From NCBI GenBank assembly GCA_905214495.1, contig CAJMLW010000009.1:6810-70809 (forward strand): DNA of 64,000 nucleotides, written 5' to 3'. The DNA is from an uncultured bacterium (GTDB lineage: Bacteria > Bacillota > Negativicutes > Veillonellales > Veillonellaceae). The position numbers and the translations under genes were made by a program. The notes under the pieces are model-generated. The model made no database searches and had not been told where the DNA came from. It worked only from the letters and a program-made list of their open reading frames with translations. Positions 1 to 7,963 of this stretch are shown here, piece by piece. The first letter of the stretch is position 1, and each line of letters begins with the position of its first letter.

Positions 1-15
1 ATCGAGTTTTAAGAG

Positions 16-55
16 AAAGAGTGTGCTAGGCTTGGCCGACGCACACTCTTTTTTT
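16..55 (+). terminator. Rho-independent terminator of an upstream gene
   Basis: An 11-bp stem (16-26 with 41-51) is followed by a run of T. It closes a transcription unit that lies mostly left of the window; bases 1-12 could be its last codons ending in TAA, but that is too short to assign. Confidence 0.85.
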
Positions 56-83
56 GTGATACTTGAAAGTTTTATATAATGTA

Positions 84-168
84 GCAATAGTAGGCCTCCG
101 GAGGCGACTTTGGCCCTGTCCCGAAGGGACAGACCAGGCCGGTGGAGCCACCGGGGGCCTGCTATTGC
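84..168. repeat. GC-rich multi-branched palindromic element
   Basis: Positions 84-96 pair with 156-168 over 13 bp with a single G-T wobble. The enclosed 59 bases hold two further hairpins: CTGTCCC (116-122) with GGGACAG (126-132), and CCGGTG (139-144) with CACCGG (149-154). A palindrome, CCTCCGGAGG (95-104), competes with the outer stem. The element is far richer in G+C than its surroundings. It sits between a terminator and the sor promoter and has no ORF of its own. It could be an interspersed palindromic repeat of REP or MITE type, or a structured RNA; one copy cannot decide. A TATAAT at 75-80 lies just before the outer stem. Confidence 0.6.
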
Positions 169-197
169 GGAAATATAGAAAATTTTCGAAAAAGCCC

Positions 198-226
198 TTG
201 CCTAAACTATATCGAAAATGTATAAT
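198..226 (+). promoter_or_regulatory. Sigma-A type promoter of the superoxide reductase gene
   Basis: TTGCCT (198-203) and TATAAT (221-226) are separated by exactly 17 bases, about 70 bases before the start codon. No operator is obvious. Confidence 0.75.
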
Positions 227-298
227 ATAGTCATAAGCACAAGGTGCTAATATTCTTAAACATTAAGTATGTATATAACTATAACCAGGAGGTTAACT

Positions 299-688
299 AT
301 GGCTGTACATGATTACATTAAATCTGGCGATTTCGCTACTGAAAAACACGTTCCTGTTATCGAAGCTGCTGATAAAGTAAAAGCAGGTGAAGCATTCGAC
401 GTAAAATTATCTGTTGGTAAAGATATTGCTCATCCAAACACTGTAGAACATCACATTGAATGGATTAAATTGTACTTTGTAGCTGAAGGTACTCAATTGC
501 CTTACGAAGTTGGTGAATTATCTTTCAACGTACATGGTGACGGTGCAACAGCAAACGAAGGTCCTGTACATGCAGTTTCCGCAGGTACATTGGCAGTATC
601 CTTGAATAAATCTGGTAAATTGATTGCTGTATCTTACTGCAACATCCATGGTTTATGGGAATCTGAAAAAGCTATCGTAGTTGAATAA
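299..688 (+). CDS. Superoxide reductase (neelaredoxin type)
   Basis: This 129-residue protein matches the single-iron superoxide reductase (class II, neelaredoxin) family, cytosolic enzymes that reduce superoxide to hydrogen peroxide without making oxygen, as suits an anaerobe. The expected iron ligands are visible: His17 in the EKHVP motif, His45 and His51 in HPNTVEHH, and Cys114 and His117 in CNIHG. Glu15 and Lys16 match the residues at the substrate site. It lacks the N-terminal desulforedoxin domain of class I enzymes. The ATG at 299 is chosen over an in-frame upstream start at 269 because AGGAGG lies just before it. The gene is monocistronic, with its own promoter and terminator. Confidence 0.92.
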   Translation: MAVHDYIKSGDFATEKHVPVIEAADKVKAGEAFDVKLSVGKDIAHPNTVEHHIEWIKLYFVAEGTQLPYEVGELSFNVHGDGATANEGPVHAVSAGTLAVSLNKSGKLIAVSYCNIHGLWESEKAIVVE

Positions 689-706
689 TAGATTGTATTT
701 GACTGT

Positions 707-736
707 AAAAGGCCAGCCTTTGGGCGGGCCTTTTTT
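707..736 (+). terminator. Terminator of the superoxide reductase gene
   Basis: An AAAAGGCC stem (707-714) pairs with GGCCTTTT (727-734), with an inner GCC/GGC pair, and continues into six T. Confidence 0.9.
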
Positions 737-847
737 GTATGGAGCGTATGACAAGTTGCGAACATTAACGATTGATTATAAATATAATGTATGTCCGCTA
801 TAAAAAGAATTTTGTTCTTTTATGGTGGAAAAATACCTGTATATCCC

Positions 848-877
848 TTTACAGTGCGGTTTGTTTTGTGGTAAAGT
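848..877 (+). promoter_or_regulatory. Possible promoter of the aspartokinase gene
   Basis: TTTACA (848-853) and TAAAGT (872-877) lie 18 bases apart, about 45 bases before the start codon. The -10 is imperfect. TACAAT at 898-903 is an alternative -10 without a good -35. I see no lysine riboswitch, and the leader would be too short for one. Confidence 0.35.
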
Positions 878-921
878 ATATGCATGTTATTTTTTAGTAC
901 AATGATAAATGAGGGATAATA

Positions 922-2151
922 GTGGCATTAATCGTCAAAAAGTTTGGTGGCAGTTCTGTTGCAACACCTGAAAAAATATTTAATATCGTTGATCGTGTCC
1001 TTCATGAAAAGAAAGAGGACGATCGCATTGTAATAGTTGTATCTGCTATGGGGGATACAACAGATGACTTGGTAGCTTTGGCAAAACAAGTAACATCTAA
1101 ACCATATGGTCGTGAAATGGACCGCTTGTTGTCTACTGGCGAACAAGTGACGATTGCATTGATGGCTATGGCGTTTAATGAACGTGGTCAAAAGGCTGTC
1201 TCTTTAACTGGTGATCAAGCAGGTATTACAAGTAGTGATAACTTTAATAAGGGTCGTATTTTAGGTGTGGATCCTAATCGTGTATTCGAAGCATTGGATG
1301 CAGGCAATATCGTTGTTGTTGCTGGTTTCCAAGGGATTACAGAATACGGTGATATGGTAACATTGGGCCGTGGTGGTTCCGATACAACGGCTGTTGCGTT
1401 AGCAGGTGCTATGAAAGCCGATGTATGTGAAATCTTTACAGATGTAGAAGGTGTATACTCTACTGACCCTCGCGTAGCAAAGGAAGCTTTCAAACTAGAA
1501 GAAGTTACGTATGGTGAAATGCTTGAAATGGCACGTTTAGGTGCAGGCGTAATGCAACCGCGTGCTGTTGAAATGGGTTTCCGTTATGGTGTACCAATTC
1601 ATGTTCGCTCTACATTCAGTAATAATACAGGCACAATTATTCGGGAGGATTATACCGTGGAATCTAATAAATACGTAATTACAGGCGTAGCCGATGATAC
1701 AAATACCGCAAAAGTAGCTCTTGTGGGCGTTGAAAATAAACCTGGTATTGCAGCAAAAGTATTTAAAGCATTAGCAGAAAAAAATGTTGACGTGGATATG
1801 ATCGTTCAATCTATTCGTTCTGTAGGTGAACCTAAAACTGACCTTATCTTCACAATTGCTCTTGATGATGTGGTATTGGCACGTGAAGTGTTGAAAGAAT
1901 TACAACAAACTGTTGATATCGAAGCTGTTAATATTGATGAAAATATGGCAAAAGTATCCATCATTGGTGCTGGTATGTTGGGTCAACCTGGCGTAGCTGC
2001 TCAAATGTTTGATATCCTTAGTAAAGAAGGCATCAATATTGAAATCATCAGTACTTCTGAAATCAGTATTTCTTGCTTGGTTGCACAAAACCGCGTAAAA
2101 GATGCAGTTCGTGTTATTCATAATGGTCTTTTGTTAAACGAACGAGGCTAA
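922..2151 (+). CDS. lysC: Aspartate kinase
   Basis: A 409-residue monofunctional aspartokinase that phosphorylates aspartate, the first step toward diaminopimelate, lysine, threonine and methionine. The N-terminal kinase domain opens with KKFGGSSVA and carries GRGGSDTTAVALA near residues 153-165. The C-terminal part (about 260-409) holds two ACT domains, the usual sites for end-product inhibition. The length is normal for the Bacillus type. The start is GTG, preceded by GAGGG. Its product feeds the diaminopimelate used by MurE in this window. An internal start giving a separate regulatory beta subunit, as in Bacillus, is possible: GAGG precedes GTG at 1656, but this is inference. Confidence 0.95.
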   Translation: MALIVKKFGGSSVATPEKIFNIVDRVLHEKKEDDRIVIVVSAMGDTTDDLVALAKQVTSKPYGREMDRLLSTGEQVTIALMAMAFNERGQKAVSLTGDQAGITSSDNFNKGRILGVDPNRVFEALDAGNIVVVAGFQGITEYGDMVTLGRGGSDTTAVALAGAMKADVCEIFTDVEGVYSTDPRVAKEAFKLEEVTYGEMLEMARLGAGVMQPRAVEMGFRYGVPIHVRSTFSNNTGTIIREDYTVESNKYVITGVADDTNTAKVALVGVENKPGIAAKVFKALAEKNVDVDMIVQSIRSVGEPKTDLIFTIALDDVVLAREVLKELQQTVDIEAVNIDENMAKVSIIGAGMLGQPGVAAQMFDILSKEGINIEIISTSEISISCLVAQNRVKDAVRVIHNGLLLNERG

Positions 2152-2155
2152 ATAC

Positions 2156-2476
2156 ATGATGGATAGTCTACGTACATTTATGGACGAAATGCTCGATGAT
2201 CAAGGGCGTAAGGAAGGTTTTATTAGCGATTTATTAGCGAATTTAAAAACACAACCTATCCCTACATTGGAGCAAGCACAGACAGGCTATACAACAGTGA
2301 GCAATTTACATGGTATATTTTATAATTATGATGCGTCAGAGGTGACCATATCTTATAAGGTAGTACCAGATATGTATGCTCCCTATACATTGAGTTTTCG
2401 CCAATTTGAGGTTGTTCTCGAAGGTCTTTTGACAAGTCGACGCAATCAAAAGTGGCAAATCAAACAAGATAAATAA
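2156..2476 (+). CDS. Hypothetical protein downstream of lysC
   Basis: A 106-residue acidic protein of no family I recognise. It starts 4 bases after the lysC stop, so it is probably co-transcribed and translationally coupled with lysC, and a strong terminator follows. It has no signal peptide, membrane segment or cysteine. The N-terminus (MDEMLDDQGRKEGF) looks helical, and the C-terminal half alternates hydrophobic residues as a small alpha/beta domain might. The ATG at 2156 is directly followed by a second in-frame ATG at 2159, so the true start may be one codon later. No function is proposed. Confidence 0.75.
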   Translation: MMDSLRTFMDEMLDDQGRKEGFISDLLANLKTQPIPTLEQAQTGYTTVSNLHGIFYNYDASEVTISYKVVPDMYAPYTLSFRQFEVVLEGLLTSRRNQKWQIKQDK

Positions 2477-2478
2477 TA

Positions 2479-2518
2479 AAATCAGGACACTCCTACAAGG
2501 GTGTCCTGATTTATTTTG
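2479..2518 (+). terminator. Terminator of the lysC operon
   Basis: AATCAGGACAC (2480-2490) pairs with GTGTCCTGATT (2501-2511), an 11-bp perfect stem, followed by a T-rich stretch. Confidence 0.9.
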
Positions 2519-2622
2519 TTGTTATTATATGCGACATTTATATCTCATTGATAAGAATAAGTTATAGATAATCTTTGTAATTTGATAATAATTCTTGAAA
2601 ATTCGTGTAAATCTACGTAATG

Positions 2623-2631
2623 TGGTATAAT
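2623..2631 (+). promoter_or_regulatory. Extended -10 promoter before the M16 protease gene
   Basis: TGGTATAAT is an extended -10 about 70 bases before the start codon. The -35 region (around 2603-2608) matches poorly. Confidence 0.5.
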
Positions 2632-2700
2632 AAATAGTCAATGATAGATTAAGATTTTACATATATATACATTATAAATAATTTAGAAAGAAGGGTATCT

Positions 2701-5607
2701 ATGGAACTGAATAAAATATATTCTGGTTTTCGCCTTGATCGCATAGAACGCATTGATGAAATCAATGGTACAGCCTATGAAATGAAACATGAAAAATCTG
2801 GTGCTCGTCTTATTTATATTGACTCACCAGACACTAATAAAGTATTTAATATTGCCTTTAGAACGACTCCTCAAGATAGTACAGGCGTCGCTCATATCAT
2901 GGAACACTCCGTACTTTGTGGTTCTCGTAAATTTCCATTAAAAGAGCCATTTGTAGAACTTGTAAAAGGTTCTTTGAATACATTCTTAAATGCTATGACC
3001 TATCCGGATAAAACGATGTATCCTGTAGCAAGTAAGAATGACAAAGATTTCCATAATTTGATGGATGTATACCTCGATGCTGTTTTCTATCCACGGGCAG
3101 CAAAGGATCCAGAAATTATGATGCAAGAAGGTTGGCATTATGAGCTTGATTCTGTTGATGATGAGTTAACGTATAAGGGTGTTGTATTTAACGAAATGAA
3201 AGGGGTTTACTCCTCTCCAGATTCCGTACTAGAACGCGAATTGATGCATTCCTTGTTTCCTGATACAACATATGGTGTTGACTCCGGTGGTAATCCAGAT
3301 AATATTACGGACTTGACCTATGAAAAATTCAAGAAATTCTACGATGTGTATTATCACCCATCCAATAGCTATATTTTCCTATATGGTACAATGGATATCG
3401 GAGAACAATTGCGCTTTATCAACGATGAATATTTGAGCCATTTCGATGTTATTGAAATCGATACTGAGGTGACAGAGCAAGCTCCGTTTAAGGATGGTAA
3501 AGTGATTACATATCCTTATAGTGTTGGTTCTGATGAAAGTATGGATAATCGTACGTTGCATGCTTTCTCGTATGTATTGCCAGATGTAACACCAGAACAA
3601 AGCCTTGCTTTTGAGGTATTAACACATGCTTTGTTAACATCTCCTGCAGCACCTTTAAAACAAGCATTGGTGAAAGCCGGCATTGGTTCTGATGTATCTG
3701 GTTACTACCTAGATAGCATCCGTCAACCAATTTGGGTTGTTCAAGCCAGCGGTTCTAACATGGATAAACAAGGCCAACTACAAGAGATTGTTGAATCCAC
3801 ATTACAACAATTATGTAAGGATGGCATCGATAAGGAACTATTAGAAGCTTCTCTTAATAGCATTGAGTTTACCCTTCGTGAAAGCGATTTTGGGGGCCGT
3901 CCAATCGGTTTAGCTTATGTTATCCGCATGATGGACAATTGGTTATACGGTAAGGATCCAATTGAGTTGTTACATTATGAAGAAGCATTAGTTAATATTC
4001 GCAAAGGCCTTCAAGGTTCTTACTTTGAGGATTTGATTCGTCGTTCCTTATTGGATAATCATCATAAGTCTCTCGTATCCTTGTATCCTGAACAAGGATT
4101 GCAAGATAAAAAGGATGCAGAGGTTAAGGAACAATTGGCAGCTATCAAAGCTTCTATGTCACAAGATGAGTTAGAATCTATTGTAGAACAAACAAAACGC
4201 CTTAAACTTCGCCAAGAGACACCGGATAGTGAAGAAGCGTTAGCCACTATTCCACTTTTAGAATTATCTGATTTAAGTCCAGAAGTGGAAGATGTAGAAC
4301 GTCGTGAAAGTACGATTGGTCATACAAAACTTCATTTTGTTCCTACTTTCACAAAGGGCATCAACTATGTGGCTTACTATTTTAAGTTAGATTGCCTCAC
4401 TGAGGACGAATTATTCTATGCAGATATCTTAAGTGATATCATCGGTCGCGTAGATACATCTAAACGTTCTTATGAAGATTTGGCAAAATTAATCAATCTA
4501 AATCTTGGTGGTTTGAGTGCTGATATTACAGGTATTAGTAAAGCCGGCAAACGGGATGAGTTCATACCTCTCATGGTTGTACGTAGTAAAGCATTGCATG
4601 CTAAGTTACCTGAATTGTGCAATATCATCAATGAAGTTATTCACGATGCGCAATACACCGATGTAACGCGTTTAACAGAGCTTGTACAAGAAGGCAAAGC
4701 AATTTGGGATAATGAGGCGTTCCGTAGAGGAAATACCATTGTTAGTCAACGTGTAATGGCTAAGGTATCAAAGGTTGGCAAATTCCGTGATGATGGTAAT
4801 TTAGGTTATTATCAAAAAATTAGTGAATTAGCTACTAATCCAGCTGCATTACCATTATTACCAGAAAAATTAGCTGATGTGGCTCGCAAGATTTTCCGTT
4901 CTAACAATGTAGAAATTTTATTCGTTGGTGAAGAGCAAGAACTAGCACCATTTACAGAGTTAATGAAGCCATTGCTCAATACATGGAATGCAGAGGTATT
5001 GCCAAATAATGTATTGACCCTAGAACATACAACGAGCAATGAAGGCATTGTCACTGCGGGCAAGGTTCAATATGTGGCACAAGGTGGTAATTTTATTGAT
5101 CATGGATATACCCATGTTGGTGCTATGAGCGTATTAGAAACGATCTTGCGTTATGAATACTTGTGGATTCGTATCCGTGTACAAGGTGGGGCTTATGGCG
5201 CCTTTGCTAACTTCTATGACGATGGCAATATGATTTTCTGTAGTTATCGAGATCCAAATCTTGTGGAAACACTTAATGTGTACAAAGGGTTGCCTGAATA
5301 CTTACGCAAATTTACATTAACAGATCGAGAAATGCGTAAATATATTATCGGGACTATGAGTGGACTTGATTTACCGATGACACCTGCATTGCGTGGCCCT
5401 CGTGCCATGGGCTTATACTTTAGTGGTGCCAATATTGAAGATAAGGTGGCATTTAGAAAACAAGTTATCGCTTGTAAGCCAGAAGACATCGTAGCTCTTG
5501 CAGATGTAGTAGAACCTGTGTTAAAGGATAATCATATTTGTTCCATGGGGAACGAACAAAAAATCAAAGACAGCGGTGTCTTTGATAGTATTGTATCCCT
5601 TGGATAA
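2701..5607 (+). CDS. M16C family zinc metalloprotease (presequence protease-like)
   Basis: A 968-residue single-chain M16C peptidase related to PreP and CymA-type oligopeptidases, which enclose and degrade peptides in a two-half clamshell. The inverted zinc motif HxxEH is present as HIMEH (His65, Glu68, His69), with the downstream FNEMKG glutamate expected as the third ligand. The C-terminal half carries the RVQGGAYGA segment typical of the substrate-binding Arg/Tyr region of the non-catalytic half. There is no signal peptide, so it is probably cytosolic peptide clearance. ATG at 2701 follows AGAAAGAAGGG. It stands alone, with its own extended -10. Confidence 0.93.
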   Translation: MELNKIYSGFRLDRIERIDEINGTAYEMKHEKSGARLIYIDSPDTNKVFNIAFRTTPQDSTGVAHIMEHSVLCGSRKFPLKEPFVELVKGSLNTFLNAMTYPDKTMYPVASKNDKDFHNLMDVYLDAVFYPRAAKDPEIMMQEGWHYELDSVDDELTYKGVVFNEMKGVYSSPDSVLERELMHSLFPDTTYGVDSGGNPDNITDLTYEKFKKFYDVYYHPSNSYIFLYGTMDIGEQLRFINDEYLSHFDVIEIDTEVTEQAPFKDGKVITYPYSVGSDESMDNRTLHAFSYVLPDVTPEQSLAFEVLTHALLTSPAAPLKQALVKAGIGSDVSGYYLDSIRQPIWVVQASGSNMDKQGQLQEIVESTLQQLCKDGIDKELLEASLNSIEFTLRESDFGGRPIGLAYVIRMMDNWLYGKDPIELLHYEEALVNIRKGLQGSYFEDLIRRSLLDNHHKSLVSLYPEQGLQDKKDAEVKEQLAAIKASMSQDELESIVEQTKRLKLRQETPDSEEALATIPLLELSDLSPEVEDVERRESTIGHTKLHFVPTFTKGINYVAYYFKLDCLTEDELFYADILSDIIGRVDTSKRSYEDLAKLINLNLGGLSADITGISKAGKRDEFIPLMVVRSKALHAKLPELCNIINEVIHDAQYTDVTRLTELVQEGKAIWDNEAFRRGNTIVSQRVMAKVSKVGKFRDDGNLGYYQKISELATNPAALPLLPEKLADVARKIFRSNNVEILFVGEEQELAPFTELMKPLLNTWNAEVLPNNVLTLEHTTSNEGIVTAGKVQYVAQGGNFIDHGYTHVGAMSVLETILRYEYLWIRIRVQGGAYGAFANFYDDGNMIFCSYRDPNLVETLNVYKGLPEYLRKFTLTDREMRKYIIGTMSGLDLPMTPALRGPRAMGLYFSGANIEDKVAFRKQVIACKPEDIVALADVVEPVLKDNHICSMGNEQKIKDSGVFDSIVSLG

Positions 5608-5708
5608 TGCATAGTTTGTAAACTGAGTACATCCTCACCATGTGTTAATATAATAATGTATTAATATAATAGTATATTATTAGAGTGCTATATAAGGAGA
5701 TACTATTT

Positions 5709-6656
5709 ATGAAAGGACGATTCGCACCTAGCCCAACGGGGTATATCCACATAGGGAATGTGTGGATCGCCCTTTTGTCGTATATATCGACCCGTAACCA
5801 GTATGGTACCTATGTGGTACGCATGGAAGATATCGATTTACAGCGCTCTAAGCGTTCTTTTGGAGAAGCTCTGTTAGATGATTTAGAATGGCTTGGCTTT
5901 GAATGGGATGAGGGTCCGCGTGTGGGTGGACCGGAATCTTCGTATTGGCAAAGTGAACGGTTGCCAATGTATGATGAGGTATTACAACGATTAGAGGATG
6001 CAGGTCTAATTTATCCATGTTTTTGTAATCGTACTCGCTTACAATCCATTGCTTCTGCACCTCATCGTGGAGAAGTAGTCCATCATTATGATGGACATTG
6101 CCGCAGTTTAGATAGTACTACGGTGAGGTTGAAGCGATTAGAAAAGAATCCATCAATGCGTATTAAGGTGACTGATTCCACTATGGATTTTAACGATATA
6201 TATCAAGGGCCACAGCATTTTGTATTGTGCCAAGGTGTTGATGATTTTGTATTGCGTCGTGGAGATGGCATGTATGCCTATAATTTGGCGGTCGTACTAG
6301 ATGATATAGCAATGGGGATTACTGAAATCATTCGGGGGCACGATTTACTGGAAACTACGGCTCAACAAATGTACTTATATCGCATATTGAATGCGGATGC
6401 GCCTTCTTATGGTCATGCACCGCTACTCATGGATAACGATGGACATAGGCTTTCAAAACGGCAGAAAAGTATAACAGTAAAAGAATTGAGAGAGCTGGGA
6501 TGGTCAGCACAACGTATTTTAGGTGAATTAGCCATATTAGCAGGATTTATTCCTAAATGTGATGCACCAAGTATCTCTTTAGAATCATTATTAGCATATA
6601 CAGCTCGAACAAAAGAGTTATGTTATGAACATATTGTTTTAAAAAAATCGATGTAA
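5709..6656 (+). CDS. gluQ: Glutamyl-Q tRNA(Asp) synthetase
   Basis: A 315-residue truncated glutamyl-tRNA synthetase paralogue that attaches glutamate to queuosine at position 34 of tRNA(Asp), rather than to a tRNA 3' end. The catalytic core begins with RFAPSPTGYIHIGN, the HIGH-type motif, and has LSKRQKS in place of KMSKS. A Zn-site pattern (CFC near residue 100, later Tyr and Cys in HYDGHC) matches YadB. It ends without the anticodon-binding domain of GluRS, which is what separates this family from gltX. The ATG at 5709 is chosen over one at 5685 because AAGGAGA sits 8 bases upstream. It implies that the cell has queuosine-modified tRNA. Confidence 0.88.
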   Translation: MKGRFAPSPTGYIHIGNVWIALLSYISTRNQYGTYVVRMEDIDLQRSKRSFGEALLDDLEWLGFEWDEGPRVGGPESSYWQSERLPMYDEVLQRLEDAGLIYPCFCNRTRLQSIASAPHRGEVVHHYDGHCRSLDSTTVRLKRLEKNPSMRIKVTDSTMDFNDIYQGPQHFVLCQGVDDFVLRRGDGMYAYNLAVVLDDIAMGITEIIRGHDLLETTAQQMYLYRILNADAPSYGHAPLLMDNDGHRLSKRQKSITVKELRELGWSAQRILGELAILAGFIPKCDAPSISLESLLAYTARTKELCYEHIVLKKSM

Positions 6657-6660
6657 TATA

Positions 6661-6688
6661 TTGACAGTTTTCGATATTAATATATAAT
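6661..6688 (+). promoter_or_regulatory. Strong sigma-A type promoter for the CoA-binding protein/thioredoxin pair
   Basis: A perfect TTGACA (6661-6666) and perfect TATAAT (6683-6688) are separated by 16 bases. The TTGACA starts four bases after the gluQ stop codon. Confidence 0.85.
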
Positions 6689-6709
6689 AGTATATAAGAG
6701 GTGGTAAGA

Positions 6710-7084
6710 ATGACTATTAAAGATGCGTTAGCTGAAAAAGTTTGGGCTGTAATAGGTGCCACTCATAAAACCGATAAGTTTGGATATAAGATTTATAAGT
6801 GCTTAAAAGAGCATGGATATGAAGTCTATCCGGTTAATCCAAATGTAACGAGTATCGATGGCGATACTTGTTATCCGAGTCTATCTGCGTTGCCAGTTGT
6901 TCCTGGTGTTGTTGATTTTGTAGTGCCAGAAACAGCTGGGCTTGCAGCAATTGATGAATGTAAACAATTGGGGATTAAGACAATCTGGTTACAACCCGGT
7001 GCGGATAAACCAGCAGTCTTAGCTAAGGCTAAAGAGGTAGGTTTGGATTACATTCAAGATTGTGTATTAGTTCAATTGCCTTAG
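6710..7084 (+). CDS. CoA-binding protein, YccU type
   Basis: A 124-residue single-domain Rossmann protein of the CoA_binding_2 (YccU) family. The first strand and loop (VWAVIGATHKTDKFGYKIYKCL, split across the nucleotide-binding turn) and the YPVNPN segment are diagnostic. The domain resembles the N-terminal domain of succinyl-CoA synthetase alpha; the physiological role in bacteria is unknown. ATG at 6710 follows GAGGTGG, whereas the upstream in-frame GTG at 6701 lies inside that ribosome-binding site. It is 9 bases before trxA and probably co-transcribed, which hints at a redox or CoA-thiol connection but does not prove one. Confidence 0.88.
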   Translation: MTIKDALAEKVWAVIGATHKTDKFGYKIYKCLKEHGYEVYPVNPNVTSIDGDTCYPSLSALPVVPGVVDFVVPETAGLAAIDECKQLGIKTIWLQPGADKPAVLAKAKEVGLDYIQDCVLVQLP

Positions 7085-7093
7085 GAGGAAATA

Positions 7094-7414
7094 ATGAGCG
7101 AATTAAAAGAGTTAAAAACAGCAGAATATCAAGATCTTCTTAATCAAGGTGGCGTAACAGTTATTGATTTCTGGGCACCATGGTGCGGTTATTGTGTACG
7201 CATGATGCCGGTTATCGAAGAAATCGCTGGTGAATTAGCAGGCAAAGCAAATTTTGTGAAAGTAAACGCTGATGAAGAACCAAGCTTGGCTCGTGATTTA
7301 CAAGTAGAAGTATTGCCTACATTTGTAATTTTGAAAGATGGCGAAGTAGTAGATCGTAAAATTGGCTTCTTGCCAAAAGGTGATTTACAAGGTGCTATCG
7401 AATCTAAATTCTAA
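7094..7414 (+). CDS. trxA: Thioredoxin with a WCGYC active site
   Basis: A 106-residue cytosolic thioredoxin fold protein. The redox motif is Trp30-Cys31-Gly32-Tyr33-Cys34, where classical thioredoxins have WCGPC; the cis-proline loop (VLPTF, Pro75) is intact. The Pro-to-Tyr change is expected to raise the redox potential or alter the partners, by analogy with CxYC glutaredoxins (CPYC) and engineered thioredoxins; this is inference. Length and start (AGGAGG 7 bases upstream) are normal. It follows the CoA-binding gene in one operon, which ends at a strong terminator. Confidence 0.92.
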   Translation: MSELKELKTAEYQDLLNQGGVTVIDFWAPWCGYCVRMMPVIEEIAGELAGKANFVKVNADEEPSLARDLQVEVLPTFVILKDGEVVDRKIGFLPKGDLQGAIESKF

Positions 7415-7440
7415 TTAGATTAATAAACGGTAAAATATAT

Positions 7441-7483
7441 AAGGCCTATTAATGTATACATATACATTGATAGGCCTTTTTTA
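7441..7483 (+). terminator. Terminator after trxA
   Basis: An 18-bp stem with one wobble (7441-7458 with 7461-7478) runs into TTTTTT. Confidence 0.92.
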
Positions 7484-7669
7484 TCTGTGTAAATAAAAAC
7501 ACAAGCAAAACTATAAATTAAATATAAAACTTAAAATAAAAAATAAATTAAATTAAAAAAGTGCTTAAAAAAGTATTAGCTGCTAATCCTCAAGTAGCTA
7601 AAAAGACAACTAAATAAGGTACCTCCCAAATGGTAGGCACTGAATACCTGTCTATCTAAGGTATGTATA
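7484..7669 (+). other. AT-rich intergenic stretch with an unidentified transcribed-looking remnant
   Basis: Bases 7484-7560 are nearly all A and T. From 7561 an 18-codon open frame starting GTG reads to a TAA at 7615-7617 and ends in the basic peptide VAKKTTK. It has no convincing ribosome-binding site and looks like the tail of a decayed gene. Bases 7618-7669 contain nested GGTA/TACC complementarity and run into a terminator hairpin, so the stretch may be the 3' end of a small RNA or of a degraded mobile element. I cannot identify it. Confidence 0.3.
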
Positions 7670-7704
7670 ACCGCGTAGTACACTCGTGCTACGCGGTTTT
7701 CTTT
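7670..7704 (+). terminator. Terminator of an unidentified intergenic transcript
   Basis: ACCGCGTAG (7670-7678) pairs with CTACGCGGT (7689-7697) over 9 bp, with an inner CAC/GTG, followed by TTTCTTTT. No recognised gene precedes it after the trxA terminator, so it implies a separate short transcript or a remnant. Confidence 0.75.
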
Positions 7705-7730
7705 TGGCTTGATCTTGAATTTTTAATTTT

Positions 7731-7781
7731 GTGGTGATTATGTATAGCTGGTGGTGAATGGTGGTACATATATGGTGAATA
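7731..7781 (+). promoter_or_regulatory. Distal cluster of 10-bp-phased GTGG boxes
   Basis: GTGG occurs at 7731, 7751 and 7761, with ATGG at 7772; the units resemble GTGGTGAATG. MraZ proteins bind direct repeats of a TGG-containing box on a 10-bp period, so this is a candidate distal MraZ site, about 130-170 bases before the promoter proposed for mraZ. Confidence 0.4.
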
Positions 7782-7899
7782 TTATAAAAATAACCATATA
7801 TAAGCGAACATATATTTGTGAAAAAATAGAGATAAACGATGAAAAATAACGAAAGATGAAGGAAAATTCATAATTTCACCAATTTTTATGTTTTATTTA

Positions 7900-7928
7900 T
7901 TGTAACGAGTGGGGGATTGTGGTAAAAT
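7900..7928 (+). promoter_or_regulatory. Candidate promoter of the dcw cluster
   Basis: TTGTAA (7900-7905) and TAAAAT (7923-7928) lie 17 bases apart, 45 bases before mraZ. GTGG boxes lie in its spacer and just downstream, placing it under likely MraZ control. Confidence 0.55.
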
Positions 7929-7963
7929 TTACCATATAGTGGTGAATGAGGATTGTAAGGCGG
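7909..7963 (+). promoter_or_regulatory. Proximal GTGG boxes, likely MraZ operator
   Basis: GTGG occurs at 7909, 7919 and 7939, all on a 10-bp grid, with a related GCGGTG at 7960. The 10-mer GTGGTGAATG at 7939 is identical to the one at 7751 in the distal cluster. Position over the promoter fits autorepression by MraZ, as known in E. coli and mycoplasmas. Confidence 0.5.

Noticed and set aside
689..921. A lysine riboswitch before lysC
   Set aside because: The gap is short, and after the terminator it contains only weak AT-rich hairpins (AAAAGAA/TTCTTTT at about 803-821); no multi-helix junction is seen.
3379..3730. Minus-strand ORFs of about 70 codons inside the M16 protease gene
   Set aside because: They lie opposite a well-supported 968-codon gene, have no ribosome-binding sites and resemble no family.
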